NCBI RefSeq assembly: GCF_004339595.1
Contig: NZ_SMFU01000007.1
Location: 310,001-374,000, forward strand
DNA length: 64,000 nt
Direction of reading: 5' to 3'
Source: Marinobacterium mangrovicola
GTDB taxonomy: Bacteria > Pseudomonadota > Gammaproteobacteria > Pseudomonadales > Balneatricaceae
Shown: piece after piece, positions 8,528 to 16,034 of the stretch
How the letters are laid out: each line of letters opens with the position of its first letter
Numbering within the stretch: the first letter of the stretch is position 1
Notes under the pieces: model-generated
What the model saw: the letters and a program-made list of their open reading frames with translations, nothing else
Database searches by the model: none
What the model was told of the DNA's origin: nothing
Made by a program: the position numbers and the translations under genes

Positions 8528-8899
8528 ATGGAAACGGCTGCACTGGTTGAACATCACCAAACCTTGCTTGATGCGGCGTGCGTCGCGGCCCGGGAACAAC
8601 TGGAGAAAAGCGGTTTCGATATCGCTATGATCCCCGCGACCGGGCAGTACAGCTTTGAACAGCGCAATGATCCCTTTACCGGGGACGCCACCTTGAACGG
8701 TCGTTGGGCCCTGGAAGGCTCTCAGCGGCGGGCAACGCTGGTCATCAATGCCGACGGATCGCTGCTGCTGGAATGCGACCTGCTTTGTCCTCACCCCGGT
8801 CATGCCGGACGCTGGGCGGAGCAGATCAGCGTATGGGGCAGGGATCCCGATAATCTCAGAGCTGAGGTTGGGCTGCTCGCTGAGCTGGAAGGCTGTTAA
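8528..8899 (+). CDS. Uncharacterised nif-operon protein, 123 aa
   Basis: I do not recognise the family. The protein has 123 residues, no signal peptide or membrane helix, and cysteines at about 18, 80, 84 and 123 (the C-terminal residue). The middle reads like a beta-rich small domain (TLNGRWALEGSQRRATLVI, then LLLECDLLCPHPG). The C-x3-C-P-H-P motif could bind a metal. It lies 24 bp after the ferredoxin gene and 19 bp before the DUF364-like gene, with a GAGG ribosome site. It is therefore almost certainly expressed with nifENX. A gene of similar size follows the ferredoxin in Azotobacter-like clusters (from memory, not checked). Confidence 0.7.
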   Translation: METAALVEHHQTLLDAACVAAREQLEKSGFDIAMIPATGQYSFEQRNDPFTGDATLNGRWALEGSQRRATLVINADGSLLLECDLLCPHPGHAGRWAEQISVWGRDPDNLRAEVGLLAELEGC

Positions 8900-8918
8900 C
8901 GGATCGAAGGAGTGACCT

Positions 8919-9692
8919 TTGCCTGACTCGATTTATAGCTCGTTAACCCGGGAGGCTGAAGCCTGCCCGGGCTTTTACGCACCGGTTGAACGTGTCTGTA
9001 TCGGCCAGGTCTGGACCCTGGTTCAGGTTAAAGGGCAGATCGGCCTGTGCATGACGCCGCAGTCTTACAGCCGAACCCTGAGCTGGTCCGGTGAGCTCTG
9101 CGGCCGCCGGGCCAGTGAGCTGATCGCCTGGCTGCAGAGCTGGCAGCCGTTTGAAACCACCCTGGCGGTGGCGACGTTGAACGCGGTGCTGCGCGGTGGA
9201 GAAAATTACTCCCGTCTGCTGAAAGCAGCTCAGCCACTTGGGGGCGGTAATCTGGCGGTTTTTCGCGCTATGCGCGAGCAACTCGACGATGGCAGGGTCA
9301 GTGTAATCGGTCGTTACCCAGGGCTCGATGAGGTATTGGAGGGTCTGGATTACGTTTGTATTGAACGTAACCCGACAGAGAAAGATCTGCCCGATCAGGC
9401 GGCTGAATCGCTACTGCCGCAGAGTCACTGGGCTTTTGTGACCGCTAGTGCTTTGGCAAACCGCACCCTGCCGCGGCTGCTGCAGCTTTGTCGCGAGCCG
9501 ACAACCCTGCTTATGGGGCCGAGCTTGCCCTGGAGCGGACTGTGGTTCGATCAGGGCTGTGACTACCTGGCCGGTGTGGAAGTAGTGGACGCGGACAAGC
9601 TCTGGAACATCGTCATGGAGGGTGGCGGTGTGCGGATTTTTCAGGGCGGGGTGGCCTATCGGTTGCTGCCTCGGGAAGGTACCAGCGCATGA
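8919..9692 (+). CDS. DUF4213/DUF364 family protein in nif operon
   Basis: Protein of 257 residues beginning at TTG, chosen because GAAGGAG lies 7 nt upstream and no better start exists. The N-terminal about 90 residues resemble the DUF4213 domain (GLCMTPQSY). The rest resembles DUF364, a putative heavy-metal chelation domain with a Rossmann-like core: VIGRYPGLDEVL, ERNPTEKDLPD, TASALANRTLPRLL, GPSLPWSGLWF, GCDYLAGVEVVD. DUF364 genes often neighbour metal-enzyme or molybdate/corrinoid genes. Here the position suggests molybdenum or metal handling for FeMo-co (inference). It overlaps the next gene by 4 nt. Confidence 0.75.
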   Translation: MPDSIYSSLTREAEACPGFYAPVERVCIGQVWTLVQVKGQIGLCMTPQSYSRTLSWSGELCGRRASELIAWLQSWQPFETTLAVATLNAVLRGGENYSRLLKAAQPLGGGNLAVFRAMREQLDDGRVSVIGRYPGLDEVLEGLDYVCIERNPTEKDLPDQAAESLLPQSHWAFVTASALANRTLPRLLQLCREPTTLLMGPSLPWSGLWFDQGCDYLAGVEVVDADKLWNIVMEGGGVRIFQGGVAYRLLPREGTSA

Positions 9693-10099
9693 TGCGGGTG
9701 ATGGTAGTTCATCTGCATGCGCTGAGTGCACGTCTGCATTTCTGGGTGATGGACCGAGAAGGTGGAGCCTCTGCCTGTATGCCGCGCCCTTTATCACCGC
9801 TTTCATCTTTGCATACGGATCATCAGCCGGATACGGCGGTCCCTCACGCGGCGCAGATGATCAAACCTACAGCAGAACTGTTGGGGCTTAACAGTGAACA
9901 GCTCGAGGTGGCGTCACCCCTGCTGGGTTGGGTTGAGGAGCCGGGGCGCTGGACGCCGGTGGCGCTACTGAGAATCGCTGGGGATGATCTACCACCCCTA
10001 GAGGGTGGGCGGTTTATCACACTGCTGGAGCTGCTGCAGGTACCGCTGACCGAACGGCTGTTGATGCGTGCGGCCTACGAAGCGCTGCTTGGTGACTGA
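9689..10099 (+). CDS. Uncharacterised nif-operon protein, 136 aa
   Basis: I do not recognise this protein. It has 136 residues, one cysteine near 30, and no clear signal peptide. Start at the ATG overlapping the TGA of the DUF364-like gene; a second ATG follows at 9692. The C-terminal half (about 65-136) is predicted helical with a conserved-looking GWVEEPGRW and TLLELLQVPLTERLLMRAAYE. It is not NifQ, because it lacks that family's cysteine motif. It is the last gene before the iscA-nifU-nifS promoter region. Confidence 0.6.
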   Translation: MMRVMVVHLHALSARLHFWVMDREGGASACMPRPLSPLSSLHTDHQPDTAVPHAAQMIKPTAELLGLNSEQLEVASPLLGWVEEPGRWTPVALLRIAGDDLPPLEGGRFITLLELLQVPLTERLLMRAAYEALLGD

Positions 10100-10140
10100 A
10101 ATCGAGTCTTTATCCTGATCTGTGTCATTGCGTGGTTGCA

Positions 10141-10156
10141 TGTAGCAAACATGACA
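10141..10156 (+). promoter_or_regulatory. NifA upstream activator sequence for iscA-nifUS
   Basis: Exact TGT-N10-ACA (TGT AGCAAACATG ACA), about 105 bp upstream of the sigma54 promoter at 10262, the usual NifA spacing. Confidence 0.8.
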
Positions 10157-10261
10157 CTGACCCCTTTTCTTGTTCTTACCCATCCGACAAAAGTACACGC
10201 ACATAAGATGAGTGTATTTTTATCTGTATGAAATATATAGAGAAAAGCATAAATATTTCTC

Positions 10262-10277
10262 TGGCACCCCGATTGCA
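10262..10277 (+). promoter_or_regulatory. Sigma54 promoter of iscA-nifU-nifS
   Basis: TGGCACCCCGATTGCA, with GG-N10-GC spacing and full -24 and -12 matches, 40 bp upstream of the iscA ATG. AT-rich DNA between 10200 and 10260 could be the bend region, but no exact IHF site was seen. Confidence 0.85.
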
Positions 10278-10317
10278 CCAGTCATCGTAAGCAACTTGAT
10301 CACGCGAGGAGAAGGCG

Positions 10318-10638
10318 ATGATACAGCTCACAGAAAACGCAATAGGTGCGGTCAGCCGTTTTATTGAATCTGCAGGCAAGCCCATTGCCGGCTTGCGTAT
10401 CAAGGTTGAAGGCGGTGGTTGTTCAGGGCTCCAGTACGGCATGAAGCTGGAGGAGAGCGCTGCGGATGACGATCAGGTGGTCGATATGGGCGGGCTCAAG
10501 ATCCTGGTCGATCCGGCCAGCCAGCCGATGCTTGAAAACGTGACCGTGGACTTTCTCGATGGTCTCGATGGAAGCGGCTTCAAATTTGAAAATCCGAATG
10601 CGACTAACAGCTGCGGCTGCGGCAAATCATTTTCGTAA
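10318..10638 (+). CDS. Nif-type IscA/HesB iron-sulfur carrier
   Basis: A-type FeS carrier of 106 residues. The three family cysteines are present: GGGCSG (Cys39) and the C-terminal SCGCG (Cys99, Cys101). It can receive clusters from NifU and pass them on, or supply iron. Its position directly before nifU and behind a sigma54/NifA promoter identifies it as the nif-specific paralogue (called iscA-nif in Azotobacter). GGAG precedes the ATG at 7 nt. Confidence 0.92.
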   Translation: MIQLTENAIGAVSRFIESAGKPIAGLRIKVEGGGCSGLQYGMKLEESAADDDQVVDMGGLKILVDPASQPMLENVTVDFLDGLDGSGFKFENPNATNSCGCGKSFS

Positions 10639-10675
10639 GGCCTAACCGGCAGAAATCGACTGAGGAGTTCAAGCG

Positions 10676-11584
10676 ATGTGGGATTATTCCGAAAAGGTTA
10701 AAGAACATTTTTACGATCCAAAAAATGCCGGTGCAGTCGAAGGCGCAAACGGGGTCGGTGATGTGGGTTCGATCAGTTGTGGCGATGCGCTGCGTCTGAC
10801 CCTGAAGGTGGAGCCGGAAACCGAGGTGATCCTCGATGCCGGGTTCCAGACATTCGGTTGCGGTTCTGCGATCGCTTCTTCATCCGCACTGACCGAGATG
10901 ATCAAGGGGATGACCCTGGACGATGCGCTGAAGATCAGCAACCAGGATATCGCCGACTACCTTGACGGTCTGCCGCCGGAAAAGATGCACTGCTCGGTCA
11001 TGGGGCGTGAAGCGCTACAGGCTGCGGTCGCCAACTATCGCGGCGAGGTCTGGGAAGACGATCATGAAGAGGGCGCACTGGTCTGCAAGTGCTTCGCCAT
11101 CGATGAAGTGATGATCGAGGACACCATTCGCGCCAACAACCTGCACACCGTTGAAGAGGTGACCAACTACACCAAGGCTGGCGGTGGTTGCTCATCCTGC
11201 CATGAAGGTATCGAGAACATCCTCACCCGCGTGCTGGCTGAAAACGGTGAAACCTTTGTCGCTGGCGGCGCTGCCGTTCCTGCTCCTGCTGCCGCCGCTG
11301 CCAAGGCTCCGGAATCACCTAAGATGGGTACCCTGGCGCGTATTCGCAAGATCGAAGCGGTACTGGATTCCATCCGCCCGGCACTCCAGGCAGATGGCGG
11401 TGATGTGGAGCTGATCGACGTGGATGAGAAGAGCATCTACGTGAACCTGACCGGCGCCTGCACCGGTTGCCAGATGGCAGCCATGACCCTCGGCGGTATT
11501 CAGCAGCGCCTGATCGAAGAGCTTGGCGAGTTCGTCAAGGTCGTGCCGGTCGCCAAGGAATCACTGGTAAGCATGGGGGCCTGA
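10676..11584 (+). CDS. nifU: FeS cluster scaffold protein NifU
   Basis: NifU, 302 residues, with the full three-domain layout. The N-terminal IscU-like scaffold has Cys35, Cys62 and Cys105. The central [2Fe-2S] ferredoxin-like domain has Cys136, Cys138, Cys171 and Cys174. After an Ala/Pro-rich linker (about 197-211) comes the C-terminal Nfu domain with CTGC at 261-264. It builds [4Fe-4S] clusters for nitrogenase Fe protein and for FeMo-co precursors with sulfur from NifS. The gene lies two bases upstream of nifS. Confidence 0.96.
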   Translation: MWDYSEKVKEHFYDPKNAGAVEGANGVGDVGSISCGDALRLTLKVEPETEVILDAGFQTFGCGSAIASSSALTEMIKGMTLDDALKISNQDIADYLDGLPPEKMHCSVMGREALQAAVANYRGEVWEDDHEEGALVCKCFAIDEVMIEDTIRANNLHTVEEVTNYTKAGGGCSSCHEGIENILTRVLAENGETFVAGGAAVPAPAAAAAKAPESPKMGTLARIRKIEAVLDSIRPALQADGGDVELIDVDEKSIYVNLTGACTGCQMAAMTLGGIQQRLIEELGEFVKVVPVAKESLVSMGA

Positions 11585-11586
11585 TC

Positions 11587-12795
11587 ATGAGCGATATCTA
11601 CCTCGACAACAACGCAACCACCATGGTCGACCCGGCCGTGTTCGAAGAGATGAAACCCTACTTCTGCGAGCAGTTCGGTAACCCCTCTTCACTGCACAAC
11701 TTCGGCAATAAGGTCGGCTTCGCGCTGAAAAAGGCACGCAAGCAGGTACAGGATCTACTCGGCGCAGAGCATGACTCCGAGATCATCTTTACCTCCTGCG
11801 GAACCGAGTCCGATTCCACCGCGATCCTCTCTGCACTCAAGGCACAGCCGGAGCGCAAGGAGATCATCACTACCGTTGTCGAACACCCGGCCGTGCTGAC
11901 CCTTTGTGAGCATCTGGAAACCGAGGGCTACACCGTTCACTGGCTGGAGGTGGACTCTAAGGGGCGTTTGGACCTCGATAAGTACAAGTCGCTGCTGAGT
12001 GACAAGGTCGCGATCGTCAGCGTGATGTGGGCTAACAACGAAAGCGGCACCCTGTTCCCGGTAGAGGAGATGGCGCAGATGGCGGCGGAAGCCGGTGTCA
12101 TGTTCCATACCGATGCCGTTCAGGCGGTGGGTAAGGTGCCCATCAACCTGAAAGACAGCGCCATCAGTATGCTTTCCCTGTCGGGTCACAAGCTGCATGC
12201 GCCCAAAGGCATTGGTGTGCTCTATCTTCGTCGTGGTGTGCGCTACCGTCCGCTGCTGCGAGGTGGTCACCAGGAGCGTGGTCGTCGTGCGGGTACCGAG
12301 AACGCTGCAGCGATTGTTGGCCTGGGTAAAGCCTGTGAGATGGCTGCTGAGCACATGGAGTTCGAGAACACCCAGGTGAAAGCGATGCGAGACCGCCTGC
12401 AGGAAGGTTTGCTTGCTGCGATTCCACACTGTTTCCCCACCGGGGATCCTGACAATCGTCTGCCGAACACCGCCAGTATCGCGTTTGAATATATCGAGGG
12501 TGAGGCGATCCTGCTGCTGCTGAACAAGGTGGGTATTGCGGCATCTTCCGGTTCTGCCTGTACCTCTGGCTCGCTGGAACCGTCCCACGTGATGCGTGCC
12601 ATGGGGATTCCCTACACCGCTGCCCACGGTACCGTGCGCTTCTCGTTCTCCCGCTATAACACCATGGAAGAGGTAGAGCGGGTAATCGAAGAGGTGCCGG
12701 GGATCGTCGCCAAGCTGCGCAAACTCTCGCCCTACTGGGGTGAGGATGGTCCGGTAGAAAACCCGGGCGAGGCGTTTGCGCCGGTCTATGCCTGA
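11587..12795 (+). CDS. nifS: Nitrogenase-specific cysteine desulfurase NifS
   Basis: NifS, 402 residues, PLP-dependent, converts cysteine to alanine and supplies persulfide sulfur to NifU. Seen: Lys202 in SLSGHK (PLP Schiff base) and Cys325 in SSGSAC (active-site persulfide), the same numbers as in A. vinelandii. The start is the ATG at 11587, right after the nifU stop; an open frame continues 40 codons upstream inside nifU but is not coding. A terminator follows 20 bp after the stop, so nifV, cysE and nifW are not in this transcript, unlike Azotobacter. Confidence 0.96.
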   Translation: MSDIYLDNNATTMVDPAVFEEMKPYFCEQFGNPSSLHNFGNKVGFALKKARKQVQDLLGAEHDSEIIFTSCGTESDSTAILSALKAQPERKEIITTVVEHPAVLTLCEHLETEGYTVHWLEVDSKGRLDLDKYKSLLSDKVAIVSVMWANNESGTLFPVEEMAQMAAEAGVMFHTDAVQAVGKVPINLKDSAISMLSLSGHKLHAPKGIGVLYLRRGVRYRPLLRGGHQERGRRAGTENAAAIVGLGKACEMAAEHMEFENTQVKAMRDRLQEGLLAAIPHCFPTGDPDNRLPNTASIAFEYIEGEAILLLLNKVGIAASSGSACTSGSLEPSHVMRAMGIPYTAAHGTVRFSFSRYNTMEEVERVIEEVPGIVAKLRKLSPYWGEDGPVENPGEAFAPVYA

Positions 12796-12814
12796 TTTGT
12801 CGGCATAGCAACAT

Positions 12815-12843
12815 AAAACGGAGGCCTGGTGCCTCCGTTTTTG
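12815..12843 (+). terminator. Terminator after nifS
   Basis: AAAACGGAGGC, short loop, GCCTCCGTTTTT: a strong GC stem followed by a T-run. It closes the iscA-nifU-nifS unit. Confidence 0.92.
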
Positions 12844-13216
12844 TTCCAGCTTGTGCTCTGCGCTCAGCAAGTCTGGTCTTCCTCCCTAATTATGATTGGA
12901 AATACCCTGAACCTGTATCCGGGTGAATATTCGTACGTATTGTTAACCCCGTTTATCGTTGCGTATGGCTTACACTTATTCGTAACTGCTAAAGCAAGGT
13001 GTTAGCAGGTTCCAGGTGTGAGTTAAACAGCCTGTACAGCCGCTGCTCCAGAGTTAACACGCTGTGCAGTCTGCCCGGTTTCCTTGCTTCTGAACCCCTT
13101 CAGCTCCCAAGCCAACCAGCCCGCACCTTGCCGGGTCGGTGTCTCTGGCGCTGTCCAATAGTTGCCCGGTTGTTACCTGTTCCACGCACAAAAATAACAA
13201 AGTGGAGGTATCTGTC
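12844..13216. other. Intergenic region without recognised gene
   Basis: About 370 bp between the nifS terminator and the flavin oxidase. Codon pattern and homology give no support for the short open frame at 12999-13244. No NifA site, sigma54 promoter or tRNA seen. GTGGAGG at 13202-13208 is the ribosome site of the next gene. Confidence 0.5.
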
Positions 13217-14635
13217 ATGGCTGATAGTCAGGTCCGCTCGCTGAGCGGTACACCAGTCTCGCTCAACGATGAACAACTCGCCGAGATTCAGGGGGCAATC
13301 CATGGGCAGGTAATCTGCCCCGGGGAAGCAGCCTACGATCAGTCGCGGGAAATCTGGAACGCGATGATCGACCGCAAACCCGGCCTGATTCTTGTCTGTT
13401 CCGGCACAGCCGATGTGATGAGTGCTGTGGCCTATGCGCGCAAGCACAATCTGCTCGTGTCTGTGCGTGGTGCCGGACATAACATCGCTGGCAAATCCCT
13501 GTCGGACGGTGCTGTACTGATCGACCTCAGCGCCCTGAAGAGTGTCCGGGTCGATCCCGACGCGAAAACGGTGAAGGTAGGTCCGGGCGCCACCCTGGGC
13601 GATCTGGATCACGAAACCCAGGCCTTTGGCCTTGCCTGTCCAGTGGGTATCAACTCGACCACCGGTGTTGCTGGCCTGACGCTGGGTGGCGGCTTTGGCT
13701 GGCTCAGTCGCAGCTACGGAATGACCGTGGATAACCTGATCTCGGCCGAAATAGTGACGGCAGAGGGCGCGCGGTTGGTCTGTAACGAACAGCAGAACCC
13801 GGATCTGTTCTGGGCGATACGGGGCGGTGGCGGCAACTTTGGCATAGTCACTGAATTTGAGTTTCGCCTGCATGCGGTGGGTCCGATGCTGATGGCCGGG
13901 CCTACGGTCTTTCCCTTTTCCCAGGCCAGGTCGGTGCTTGGCGGCTACCGTGATCTGTGCGCGAAAGCCCCCGACCAACTGACTGTCTGGGCGGTTATCC
14001 GCGATGCGCCACCCTTGCCGTTTCTGGCGGAAGAGGTGCATGGCACCAAGGTTGTGATCATCGTCGGCGTGTACAACGGTGAGCTGAGTGAGGGAGAAAA
14101 GGCCCTGGCGCCGATCCATAAGCTTGGCGATGAACTGGGTAGCGGAATTGGTGCTTATCCCTTTGCCGGTTTCCAGCAGGCTTTTGACCCGTTGTTAACG
14201 CCGGGGGCGCGTAACTACTGGAAGTCGCACAACTTTACCGGCCTGCCTGATGACCTGATCGATATGCTGGTGGATTACGGTGGCCGGCTGCCCAGTAGCC
14301 AGTCAGAGATCTTCGTGGCACAGATGGGCGGTGCGACCAACCGGGTGGATCCCGTGGCTACGGCGTATCCGCACCGGGATACGGAGTTCATCATGAACGT
14401 GCATACCCGTTGGGAGACACCGGATCAGGATAAAAACTGTATCGATTGGGCCAGGGATTTTTACGATGCCACCCGGCCTTTAGCCACGGGAGGTGTATAT
14501 GTGAACTTTATCAGTGAGGGGGAGGATCGTATCGATGGAGCCTACGGCGCCAATTATGACCGCCTGGCTGCGATCAAGGCGCAGATGGACCCGGATAACT
14601 TCTTCCGTGAAAACCAGAATATCAGCCCGAAATAG
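13217..14635 (+). CDS. FAD-linked oxidoreductase, berberine-bridge/VAO type
   Basis: Protein of 472 residues. An N-terminal FAD-binding (PCMH) domain (about 40-215) precedes a substrate domain and a C-terminal BBE segment (YVNFISEGED, then NYDRLAAIKAQMDPDNFFREN). RGAGHN near residue 74 holds the histidine used for 8-alpha-histidyl FAD linkage. LACPVG places a cysteine where bicovalent family members attach the C6 position; many bacterial relatives have Thr here. The substrate is unknown (sugars, alcohols and aromatics are all possible). The ATG at 13217 has GGAGG upstream; the frame's earlier start is not supported. No signal peptide, so cytoplasmic. Confidence 0.85.
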   Translation: MADSQVRSLSGTPVSLNDEQLAEIQGAIHGQVICPGEAAYDQSREIWNAMIDRKPGLILVCSGTADVMSAVAYARKHNLLVSVRGAGHNIAGKSLSDGAVLIDLSALKSVRVDPDAKTVKVGPGATLGDLDHETQAFGLACPVGINSTTGVAGLTLGGGFGWLSRSYGMTVDNLISAEIVTAEGARLVCNEQQNPDLFWAIRGGGGNFGIVTEFEFRLHAVGPMLMAGPTVFPFSQARSVLGGYRDLCAKAPDQLTVWAVIRDAPPLPFLAEEVHGTKVVIIVGVYNGELSEGEKALAPIHKLGDELGSGIGAYPFAGFQQAFDPLLTPGARNYWKSHNFTGLPDDLIDMLVDYGGRLPSSQSEIFVAQMGGATNRVDPVATAYPHRDTEFIMNVHTRWETPDQDKNCIDWARDFYDATRPLATGGVYVNFISEGEDRIDGAYGANYDRLAAIKAQMDPDNFFRENQNISPK

Positions 14636-14675
14636 GCTGGGATGCATGTTGCAGGAGTAGAGTCTTTCAGCGAAT

Positions 14676-14704
14676 CCCCGTGCCTGTTTCAATCGGCACG
14701 GGGG
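14676..14704. terminator. Hairpin between convergent genes
   Basis: CCCCGTGCC and GGCACGGGG form a perfect 9-bp stem with a 10-nt loop, in the gap between the flavin oxidase and the convergent DUF2796 gene. There is no long T-run, so it is a possible bidirectional terminator. Confidence 0.5.
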
Positions 14705-14719
14705 CGTCCAGCAACGGCT

Positions 14720-15280
14720 TCAGGGGATCTGAACAACCGGATTATCGGGGCCAACGGTGACGACTGTCTGATTGAAGCCGGCAATCTTCACGTTCACGCT
14801 CTGCAGCGACGGAAAGTGCTCGAACAGTCGGATCTGGGCGCTGTTGAGCTGGTTCGGGCTATTGCACTGGAAGTGGTAGGTGAAGTTCAGATCCATGTGC
14901 TCGCCATTGCTCTCGTAAACCTTGCCTGGCGACATCTCTTGCAGTGCGCCGCGACCGGCGACCACGGGGTGCTGAGACGGGTAGTAGCGTGTCATGCTGC
15001 AGCCGGCGGCGGCTGGTAGGCCTATCCAGTAGCCGGGGTTACGCATACTGCCCTGCACCTGGCTCAGCTTCGCCTGCTCTTCGGTTGTTGTCGGCAGGTG
15101 GCCAACGCCCAGCATATCGATGCCGGTGGCTCTTACGTAGATCACCAGTTCCTGATCACGCTGCACCAGCTGAACGGTAGCGCTACCGTGGCTGTGGCTG
15201 TTCAGCGGATTCTGAGCATAAACGGGAAGGGCGAGAAGAGCTGCGGTCAGAGCGATGCCGGTCTTCGTTGAACTGCGCAT
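14720..15280 (-). CDS. Periplasmic DUF2796 protein, short-loop (ZrgA-like)
   Basis: Protein of 186 residues with a Sec signal peptide (cleavage near residue 22, VYAQ). The DUF2796 pattern is an N-terminal HSHGSATVQL with repeated His, two cysteines (CSMTRYYPS and FQCNSP) and a C-terminal LFEHFPSLQSVNVKI. It is a clear paralogue of the 18013 gene but lacks the long His-rich loop. DUF2796 proteins such as Vibrio ZrgA are linked to zinc uptake. It could be the second periplasmic component of the system or a degenerate copy. It is separated from the DUF3299 gene by a 156-bp gap with an inverted repeat, so it may have its own promoter. Confidence 0.75.
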   Translation of the reverse strand: MRSSTKTGIALTAALLALPVYAQNPLNSHSHGSATVQLVQRDQELVIYVRATGIDMLGVGHLPTTTEEQAKLSQVQGSMRNPGYWIGLPAAAGCSMTRYYPSQHPVVAGRGALQEMSPGKVYESNGEHMDLNFTYHFQCNSPNQLNSAQIRLFEHFPSLQSVNVKIAGFNQTVVTVGPDNPVVQIP

Positions 15281-15331
15281 GGTTACTCCTTGTCATGGTC
15301 GGACGCCTGACAAGAGTTTATGCAATTGTGA

Positions 15332-15369
15332 CGGGTCTGGCGAATAAAGATATTCGACATCGCCAGACC
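15332..15369. repeat. Nested inverted repeat between zinc-locus genes
   Basis: Outer arms GGTCTGG and CCAGACC flank an inner perfect hairpin CGAATA-AAGA-TATTCG. It lies between the DUF3299 gene and the short DUF2796 gene on their shared minus-strand direction. It could stop or attenuate transcription, or stabilise the upstream mRNA. Confidence 0.5.
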
Positions 15370-15436
15370 TGCGTCAAGTCTCCGGGTCTAGTGAATATGT
15401 TCTATCGGAGGCGCCCAAGTCCGTTCGGCTGGCATA

Positions 15437-16006
15437 TCAGCCCTGGCTCTCTTCGTCTTCCATCTCGTAGGGCTCGATACGGAAAGCCTCCAGCCGGTAG
15501 CCGGCGGTCCCCATTTCGTGTTCAAAGGTATGAACGGTCAGTTTGCCGGTGATCCAGACCGCATCATAGAGGCTGTCTAGTTTGGTGCCGGGCTCGTAAT
15601 GGGTGTCGATAATCTGGTTGGACGGTGGTGGCGGAGTGTGGATGCAGGCGCCGAAGTAGGGGACAAGAAAGAAGCGGTCGACGCGCTGATCCTCACCCTC
15701 CAGCGGCACTACAAAGCCGGGCACACGCACCATTTTGCCGTCCAGCTCCTCGACCACGGGCGCAGAGGCGAGCACCTGCTGCATATGGTCCAGCAGGTCA
15801 CTGGCTTCCTCGGTGTAATCGTCCAGGGCCTCTACATCATCCTGGCTGGTGCCGTAGAGATCTTCGAAGGTGAGATTGTAGTCGGGGGGCATCAGCTCAT
15901 CCCAGGTGATCTCCTGAACCTCTTCCCCGTTCATCTTTTCGGCTTGAACGGGTGATATCAGCAGCAGTGGCATTAGCAGGGCGGCTAGTCGGCACAGTTT
16001 TTTCAT
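15437..16006 (-). CDS. DUF3299 secreted protein of zinc-uptake locus
   Basis: Protein of 189 residues with a signal peptide (about 22 residues, ending VQAEK). The mature part has the DUF3299 pattern: ITWDELMP, GKMVRVPGFVVPLE, FFLVPYFGACIHTPPPPSNQI, and VWITGKLTVHTFEHEMGTAGYRL. The PYFGACIHTPPPPSNQ block with Cys and His is the family signature. It follows the ABC permease by 28 bp on the same strand and is probably periplasmic. The role in zinc acquisition is inferred from the operon and the upstream Zur box. Confidence 0.8.
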   Translation of the reverse strand: MKKLCRLAALLMPLLLISPVQAEKMNGEEVQEITWDELMPPDYNLTFEDLYGTSQDDVEALDDYTEEASDLLDHMQQVLASAPVVEELDGKMVRVPGFVVPLEGEDQRVDRFFLVPYFGACIHTPPPPSNQIIDTHYEPGTKLDSLYDAVWITGKLTVHTFEHEMGTAGYRLEAFRIEPYEMEDEESQG

Positions 16007-16034
16007 CGGGCGCTTCCGTTTGGGGTTCGGACGG

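Noticed and set aside
9689-10099. NifQ assignment for the last gene before iscA
   Set aside because: The conserved cysteine motif of NifQ is absent; only one Cys is present.
11467-11586. 40-codon N-terminal extension of NifS
   Set aside because: It overlaps the end of nifU in another frame; the ATG at 11587 gives standard NifS numbering (Lys202, Cys325).
12999-13244. Short frame between nifS and the flavin oxidase
   Set aside because: No ribosome site, overlaps the oxidase start and has no recognisable product.
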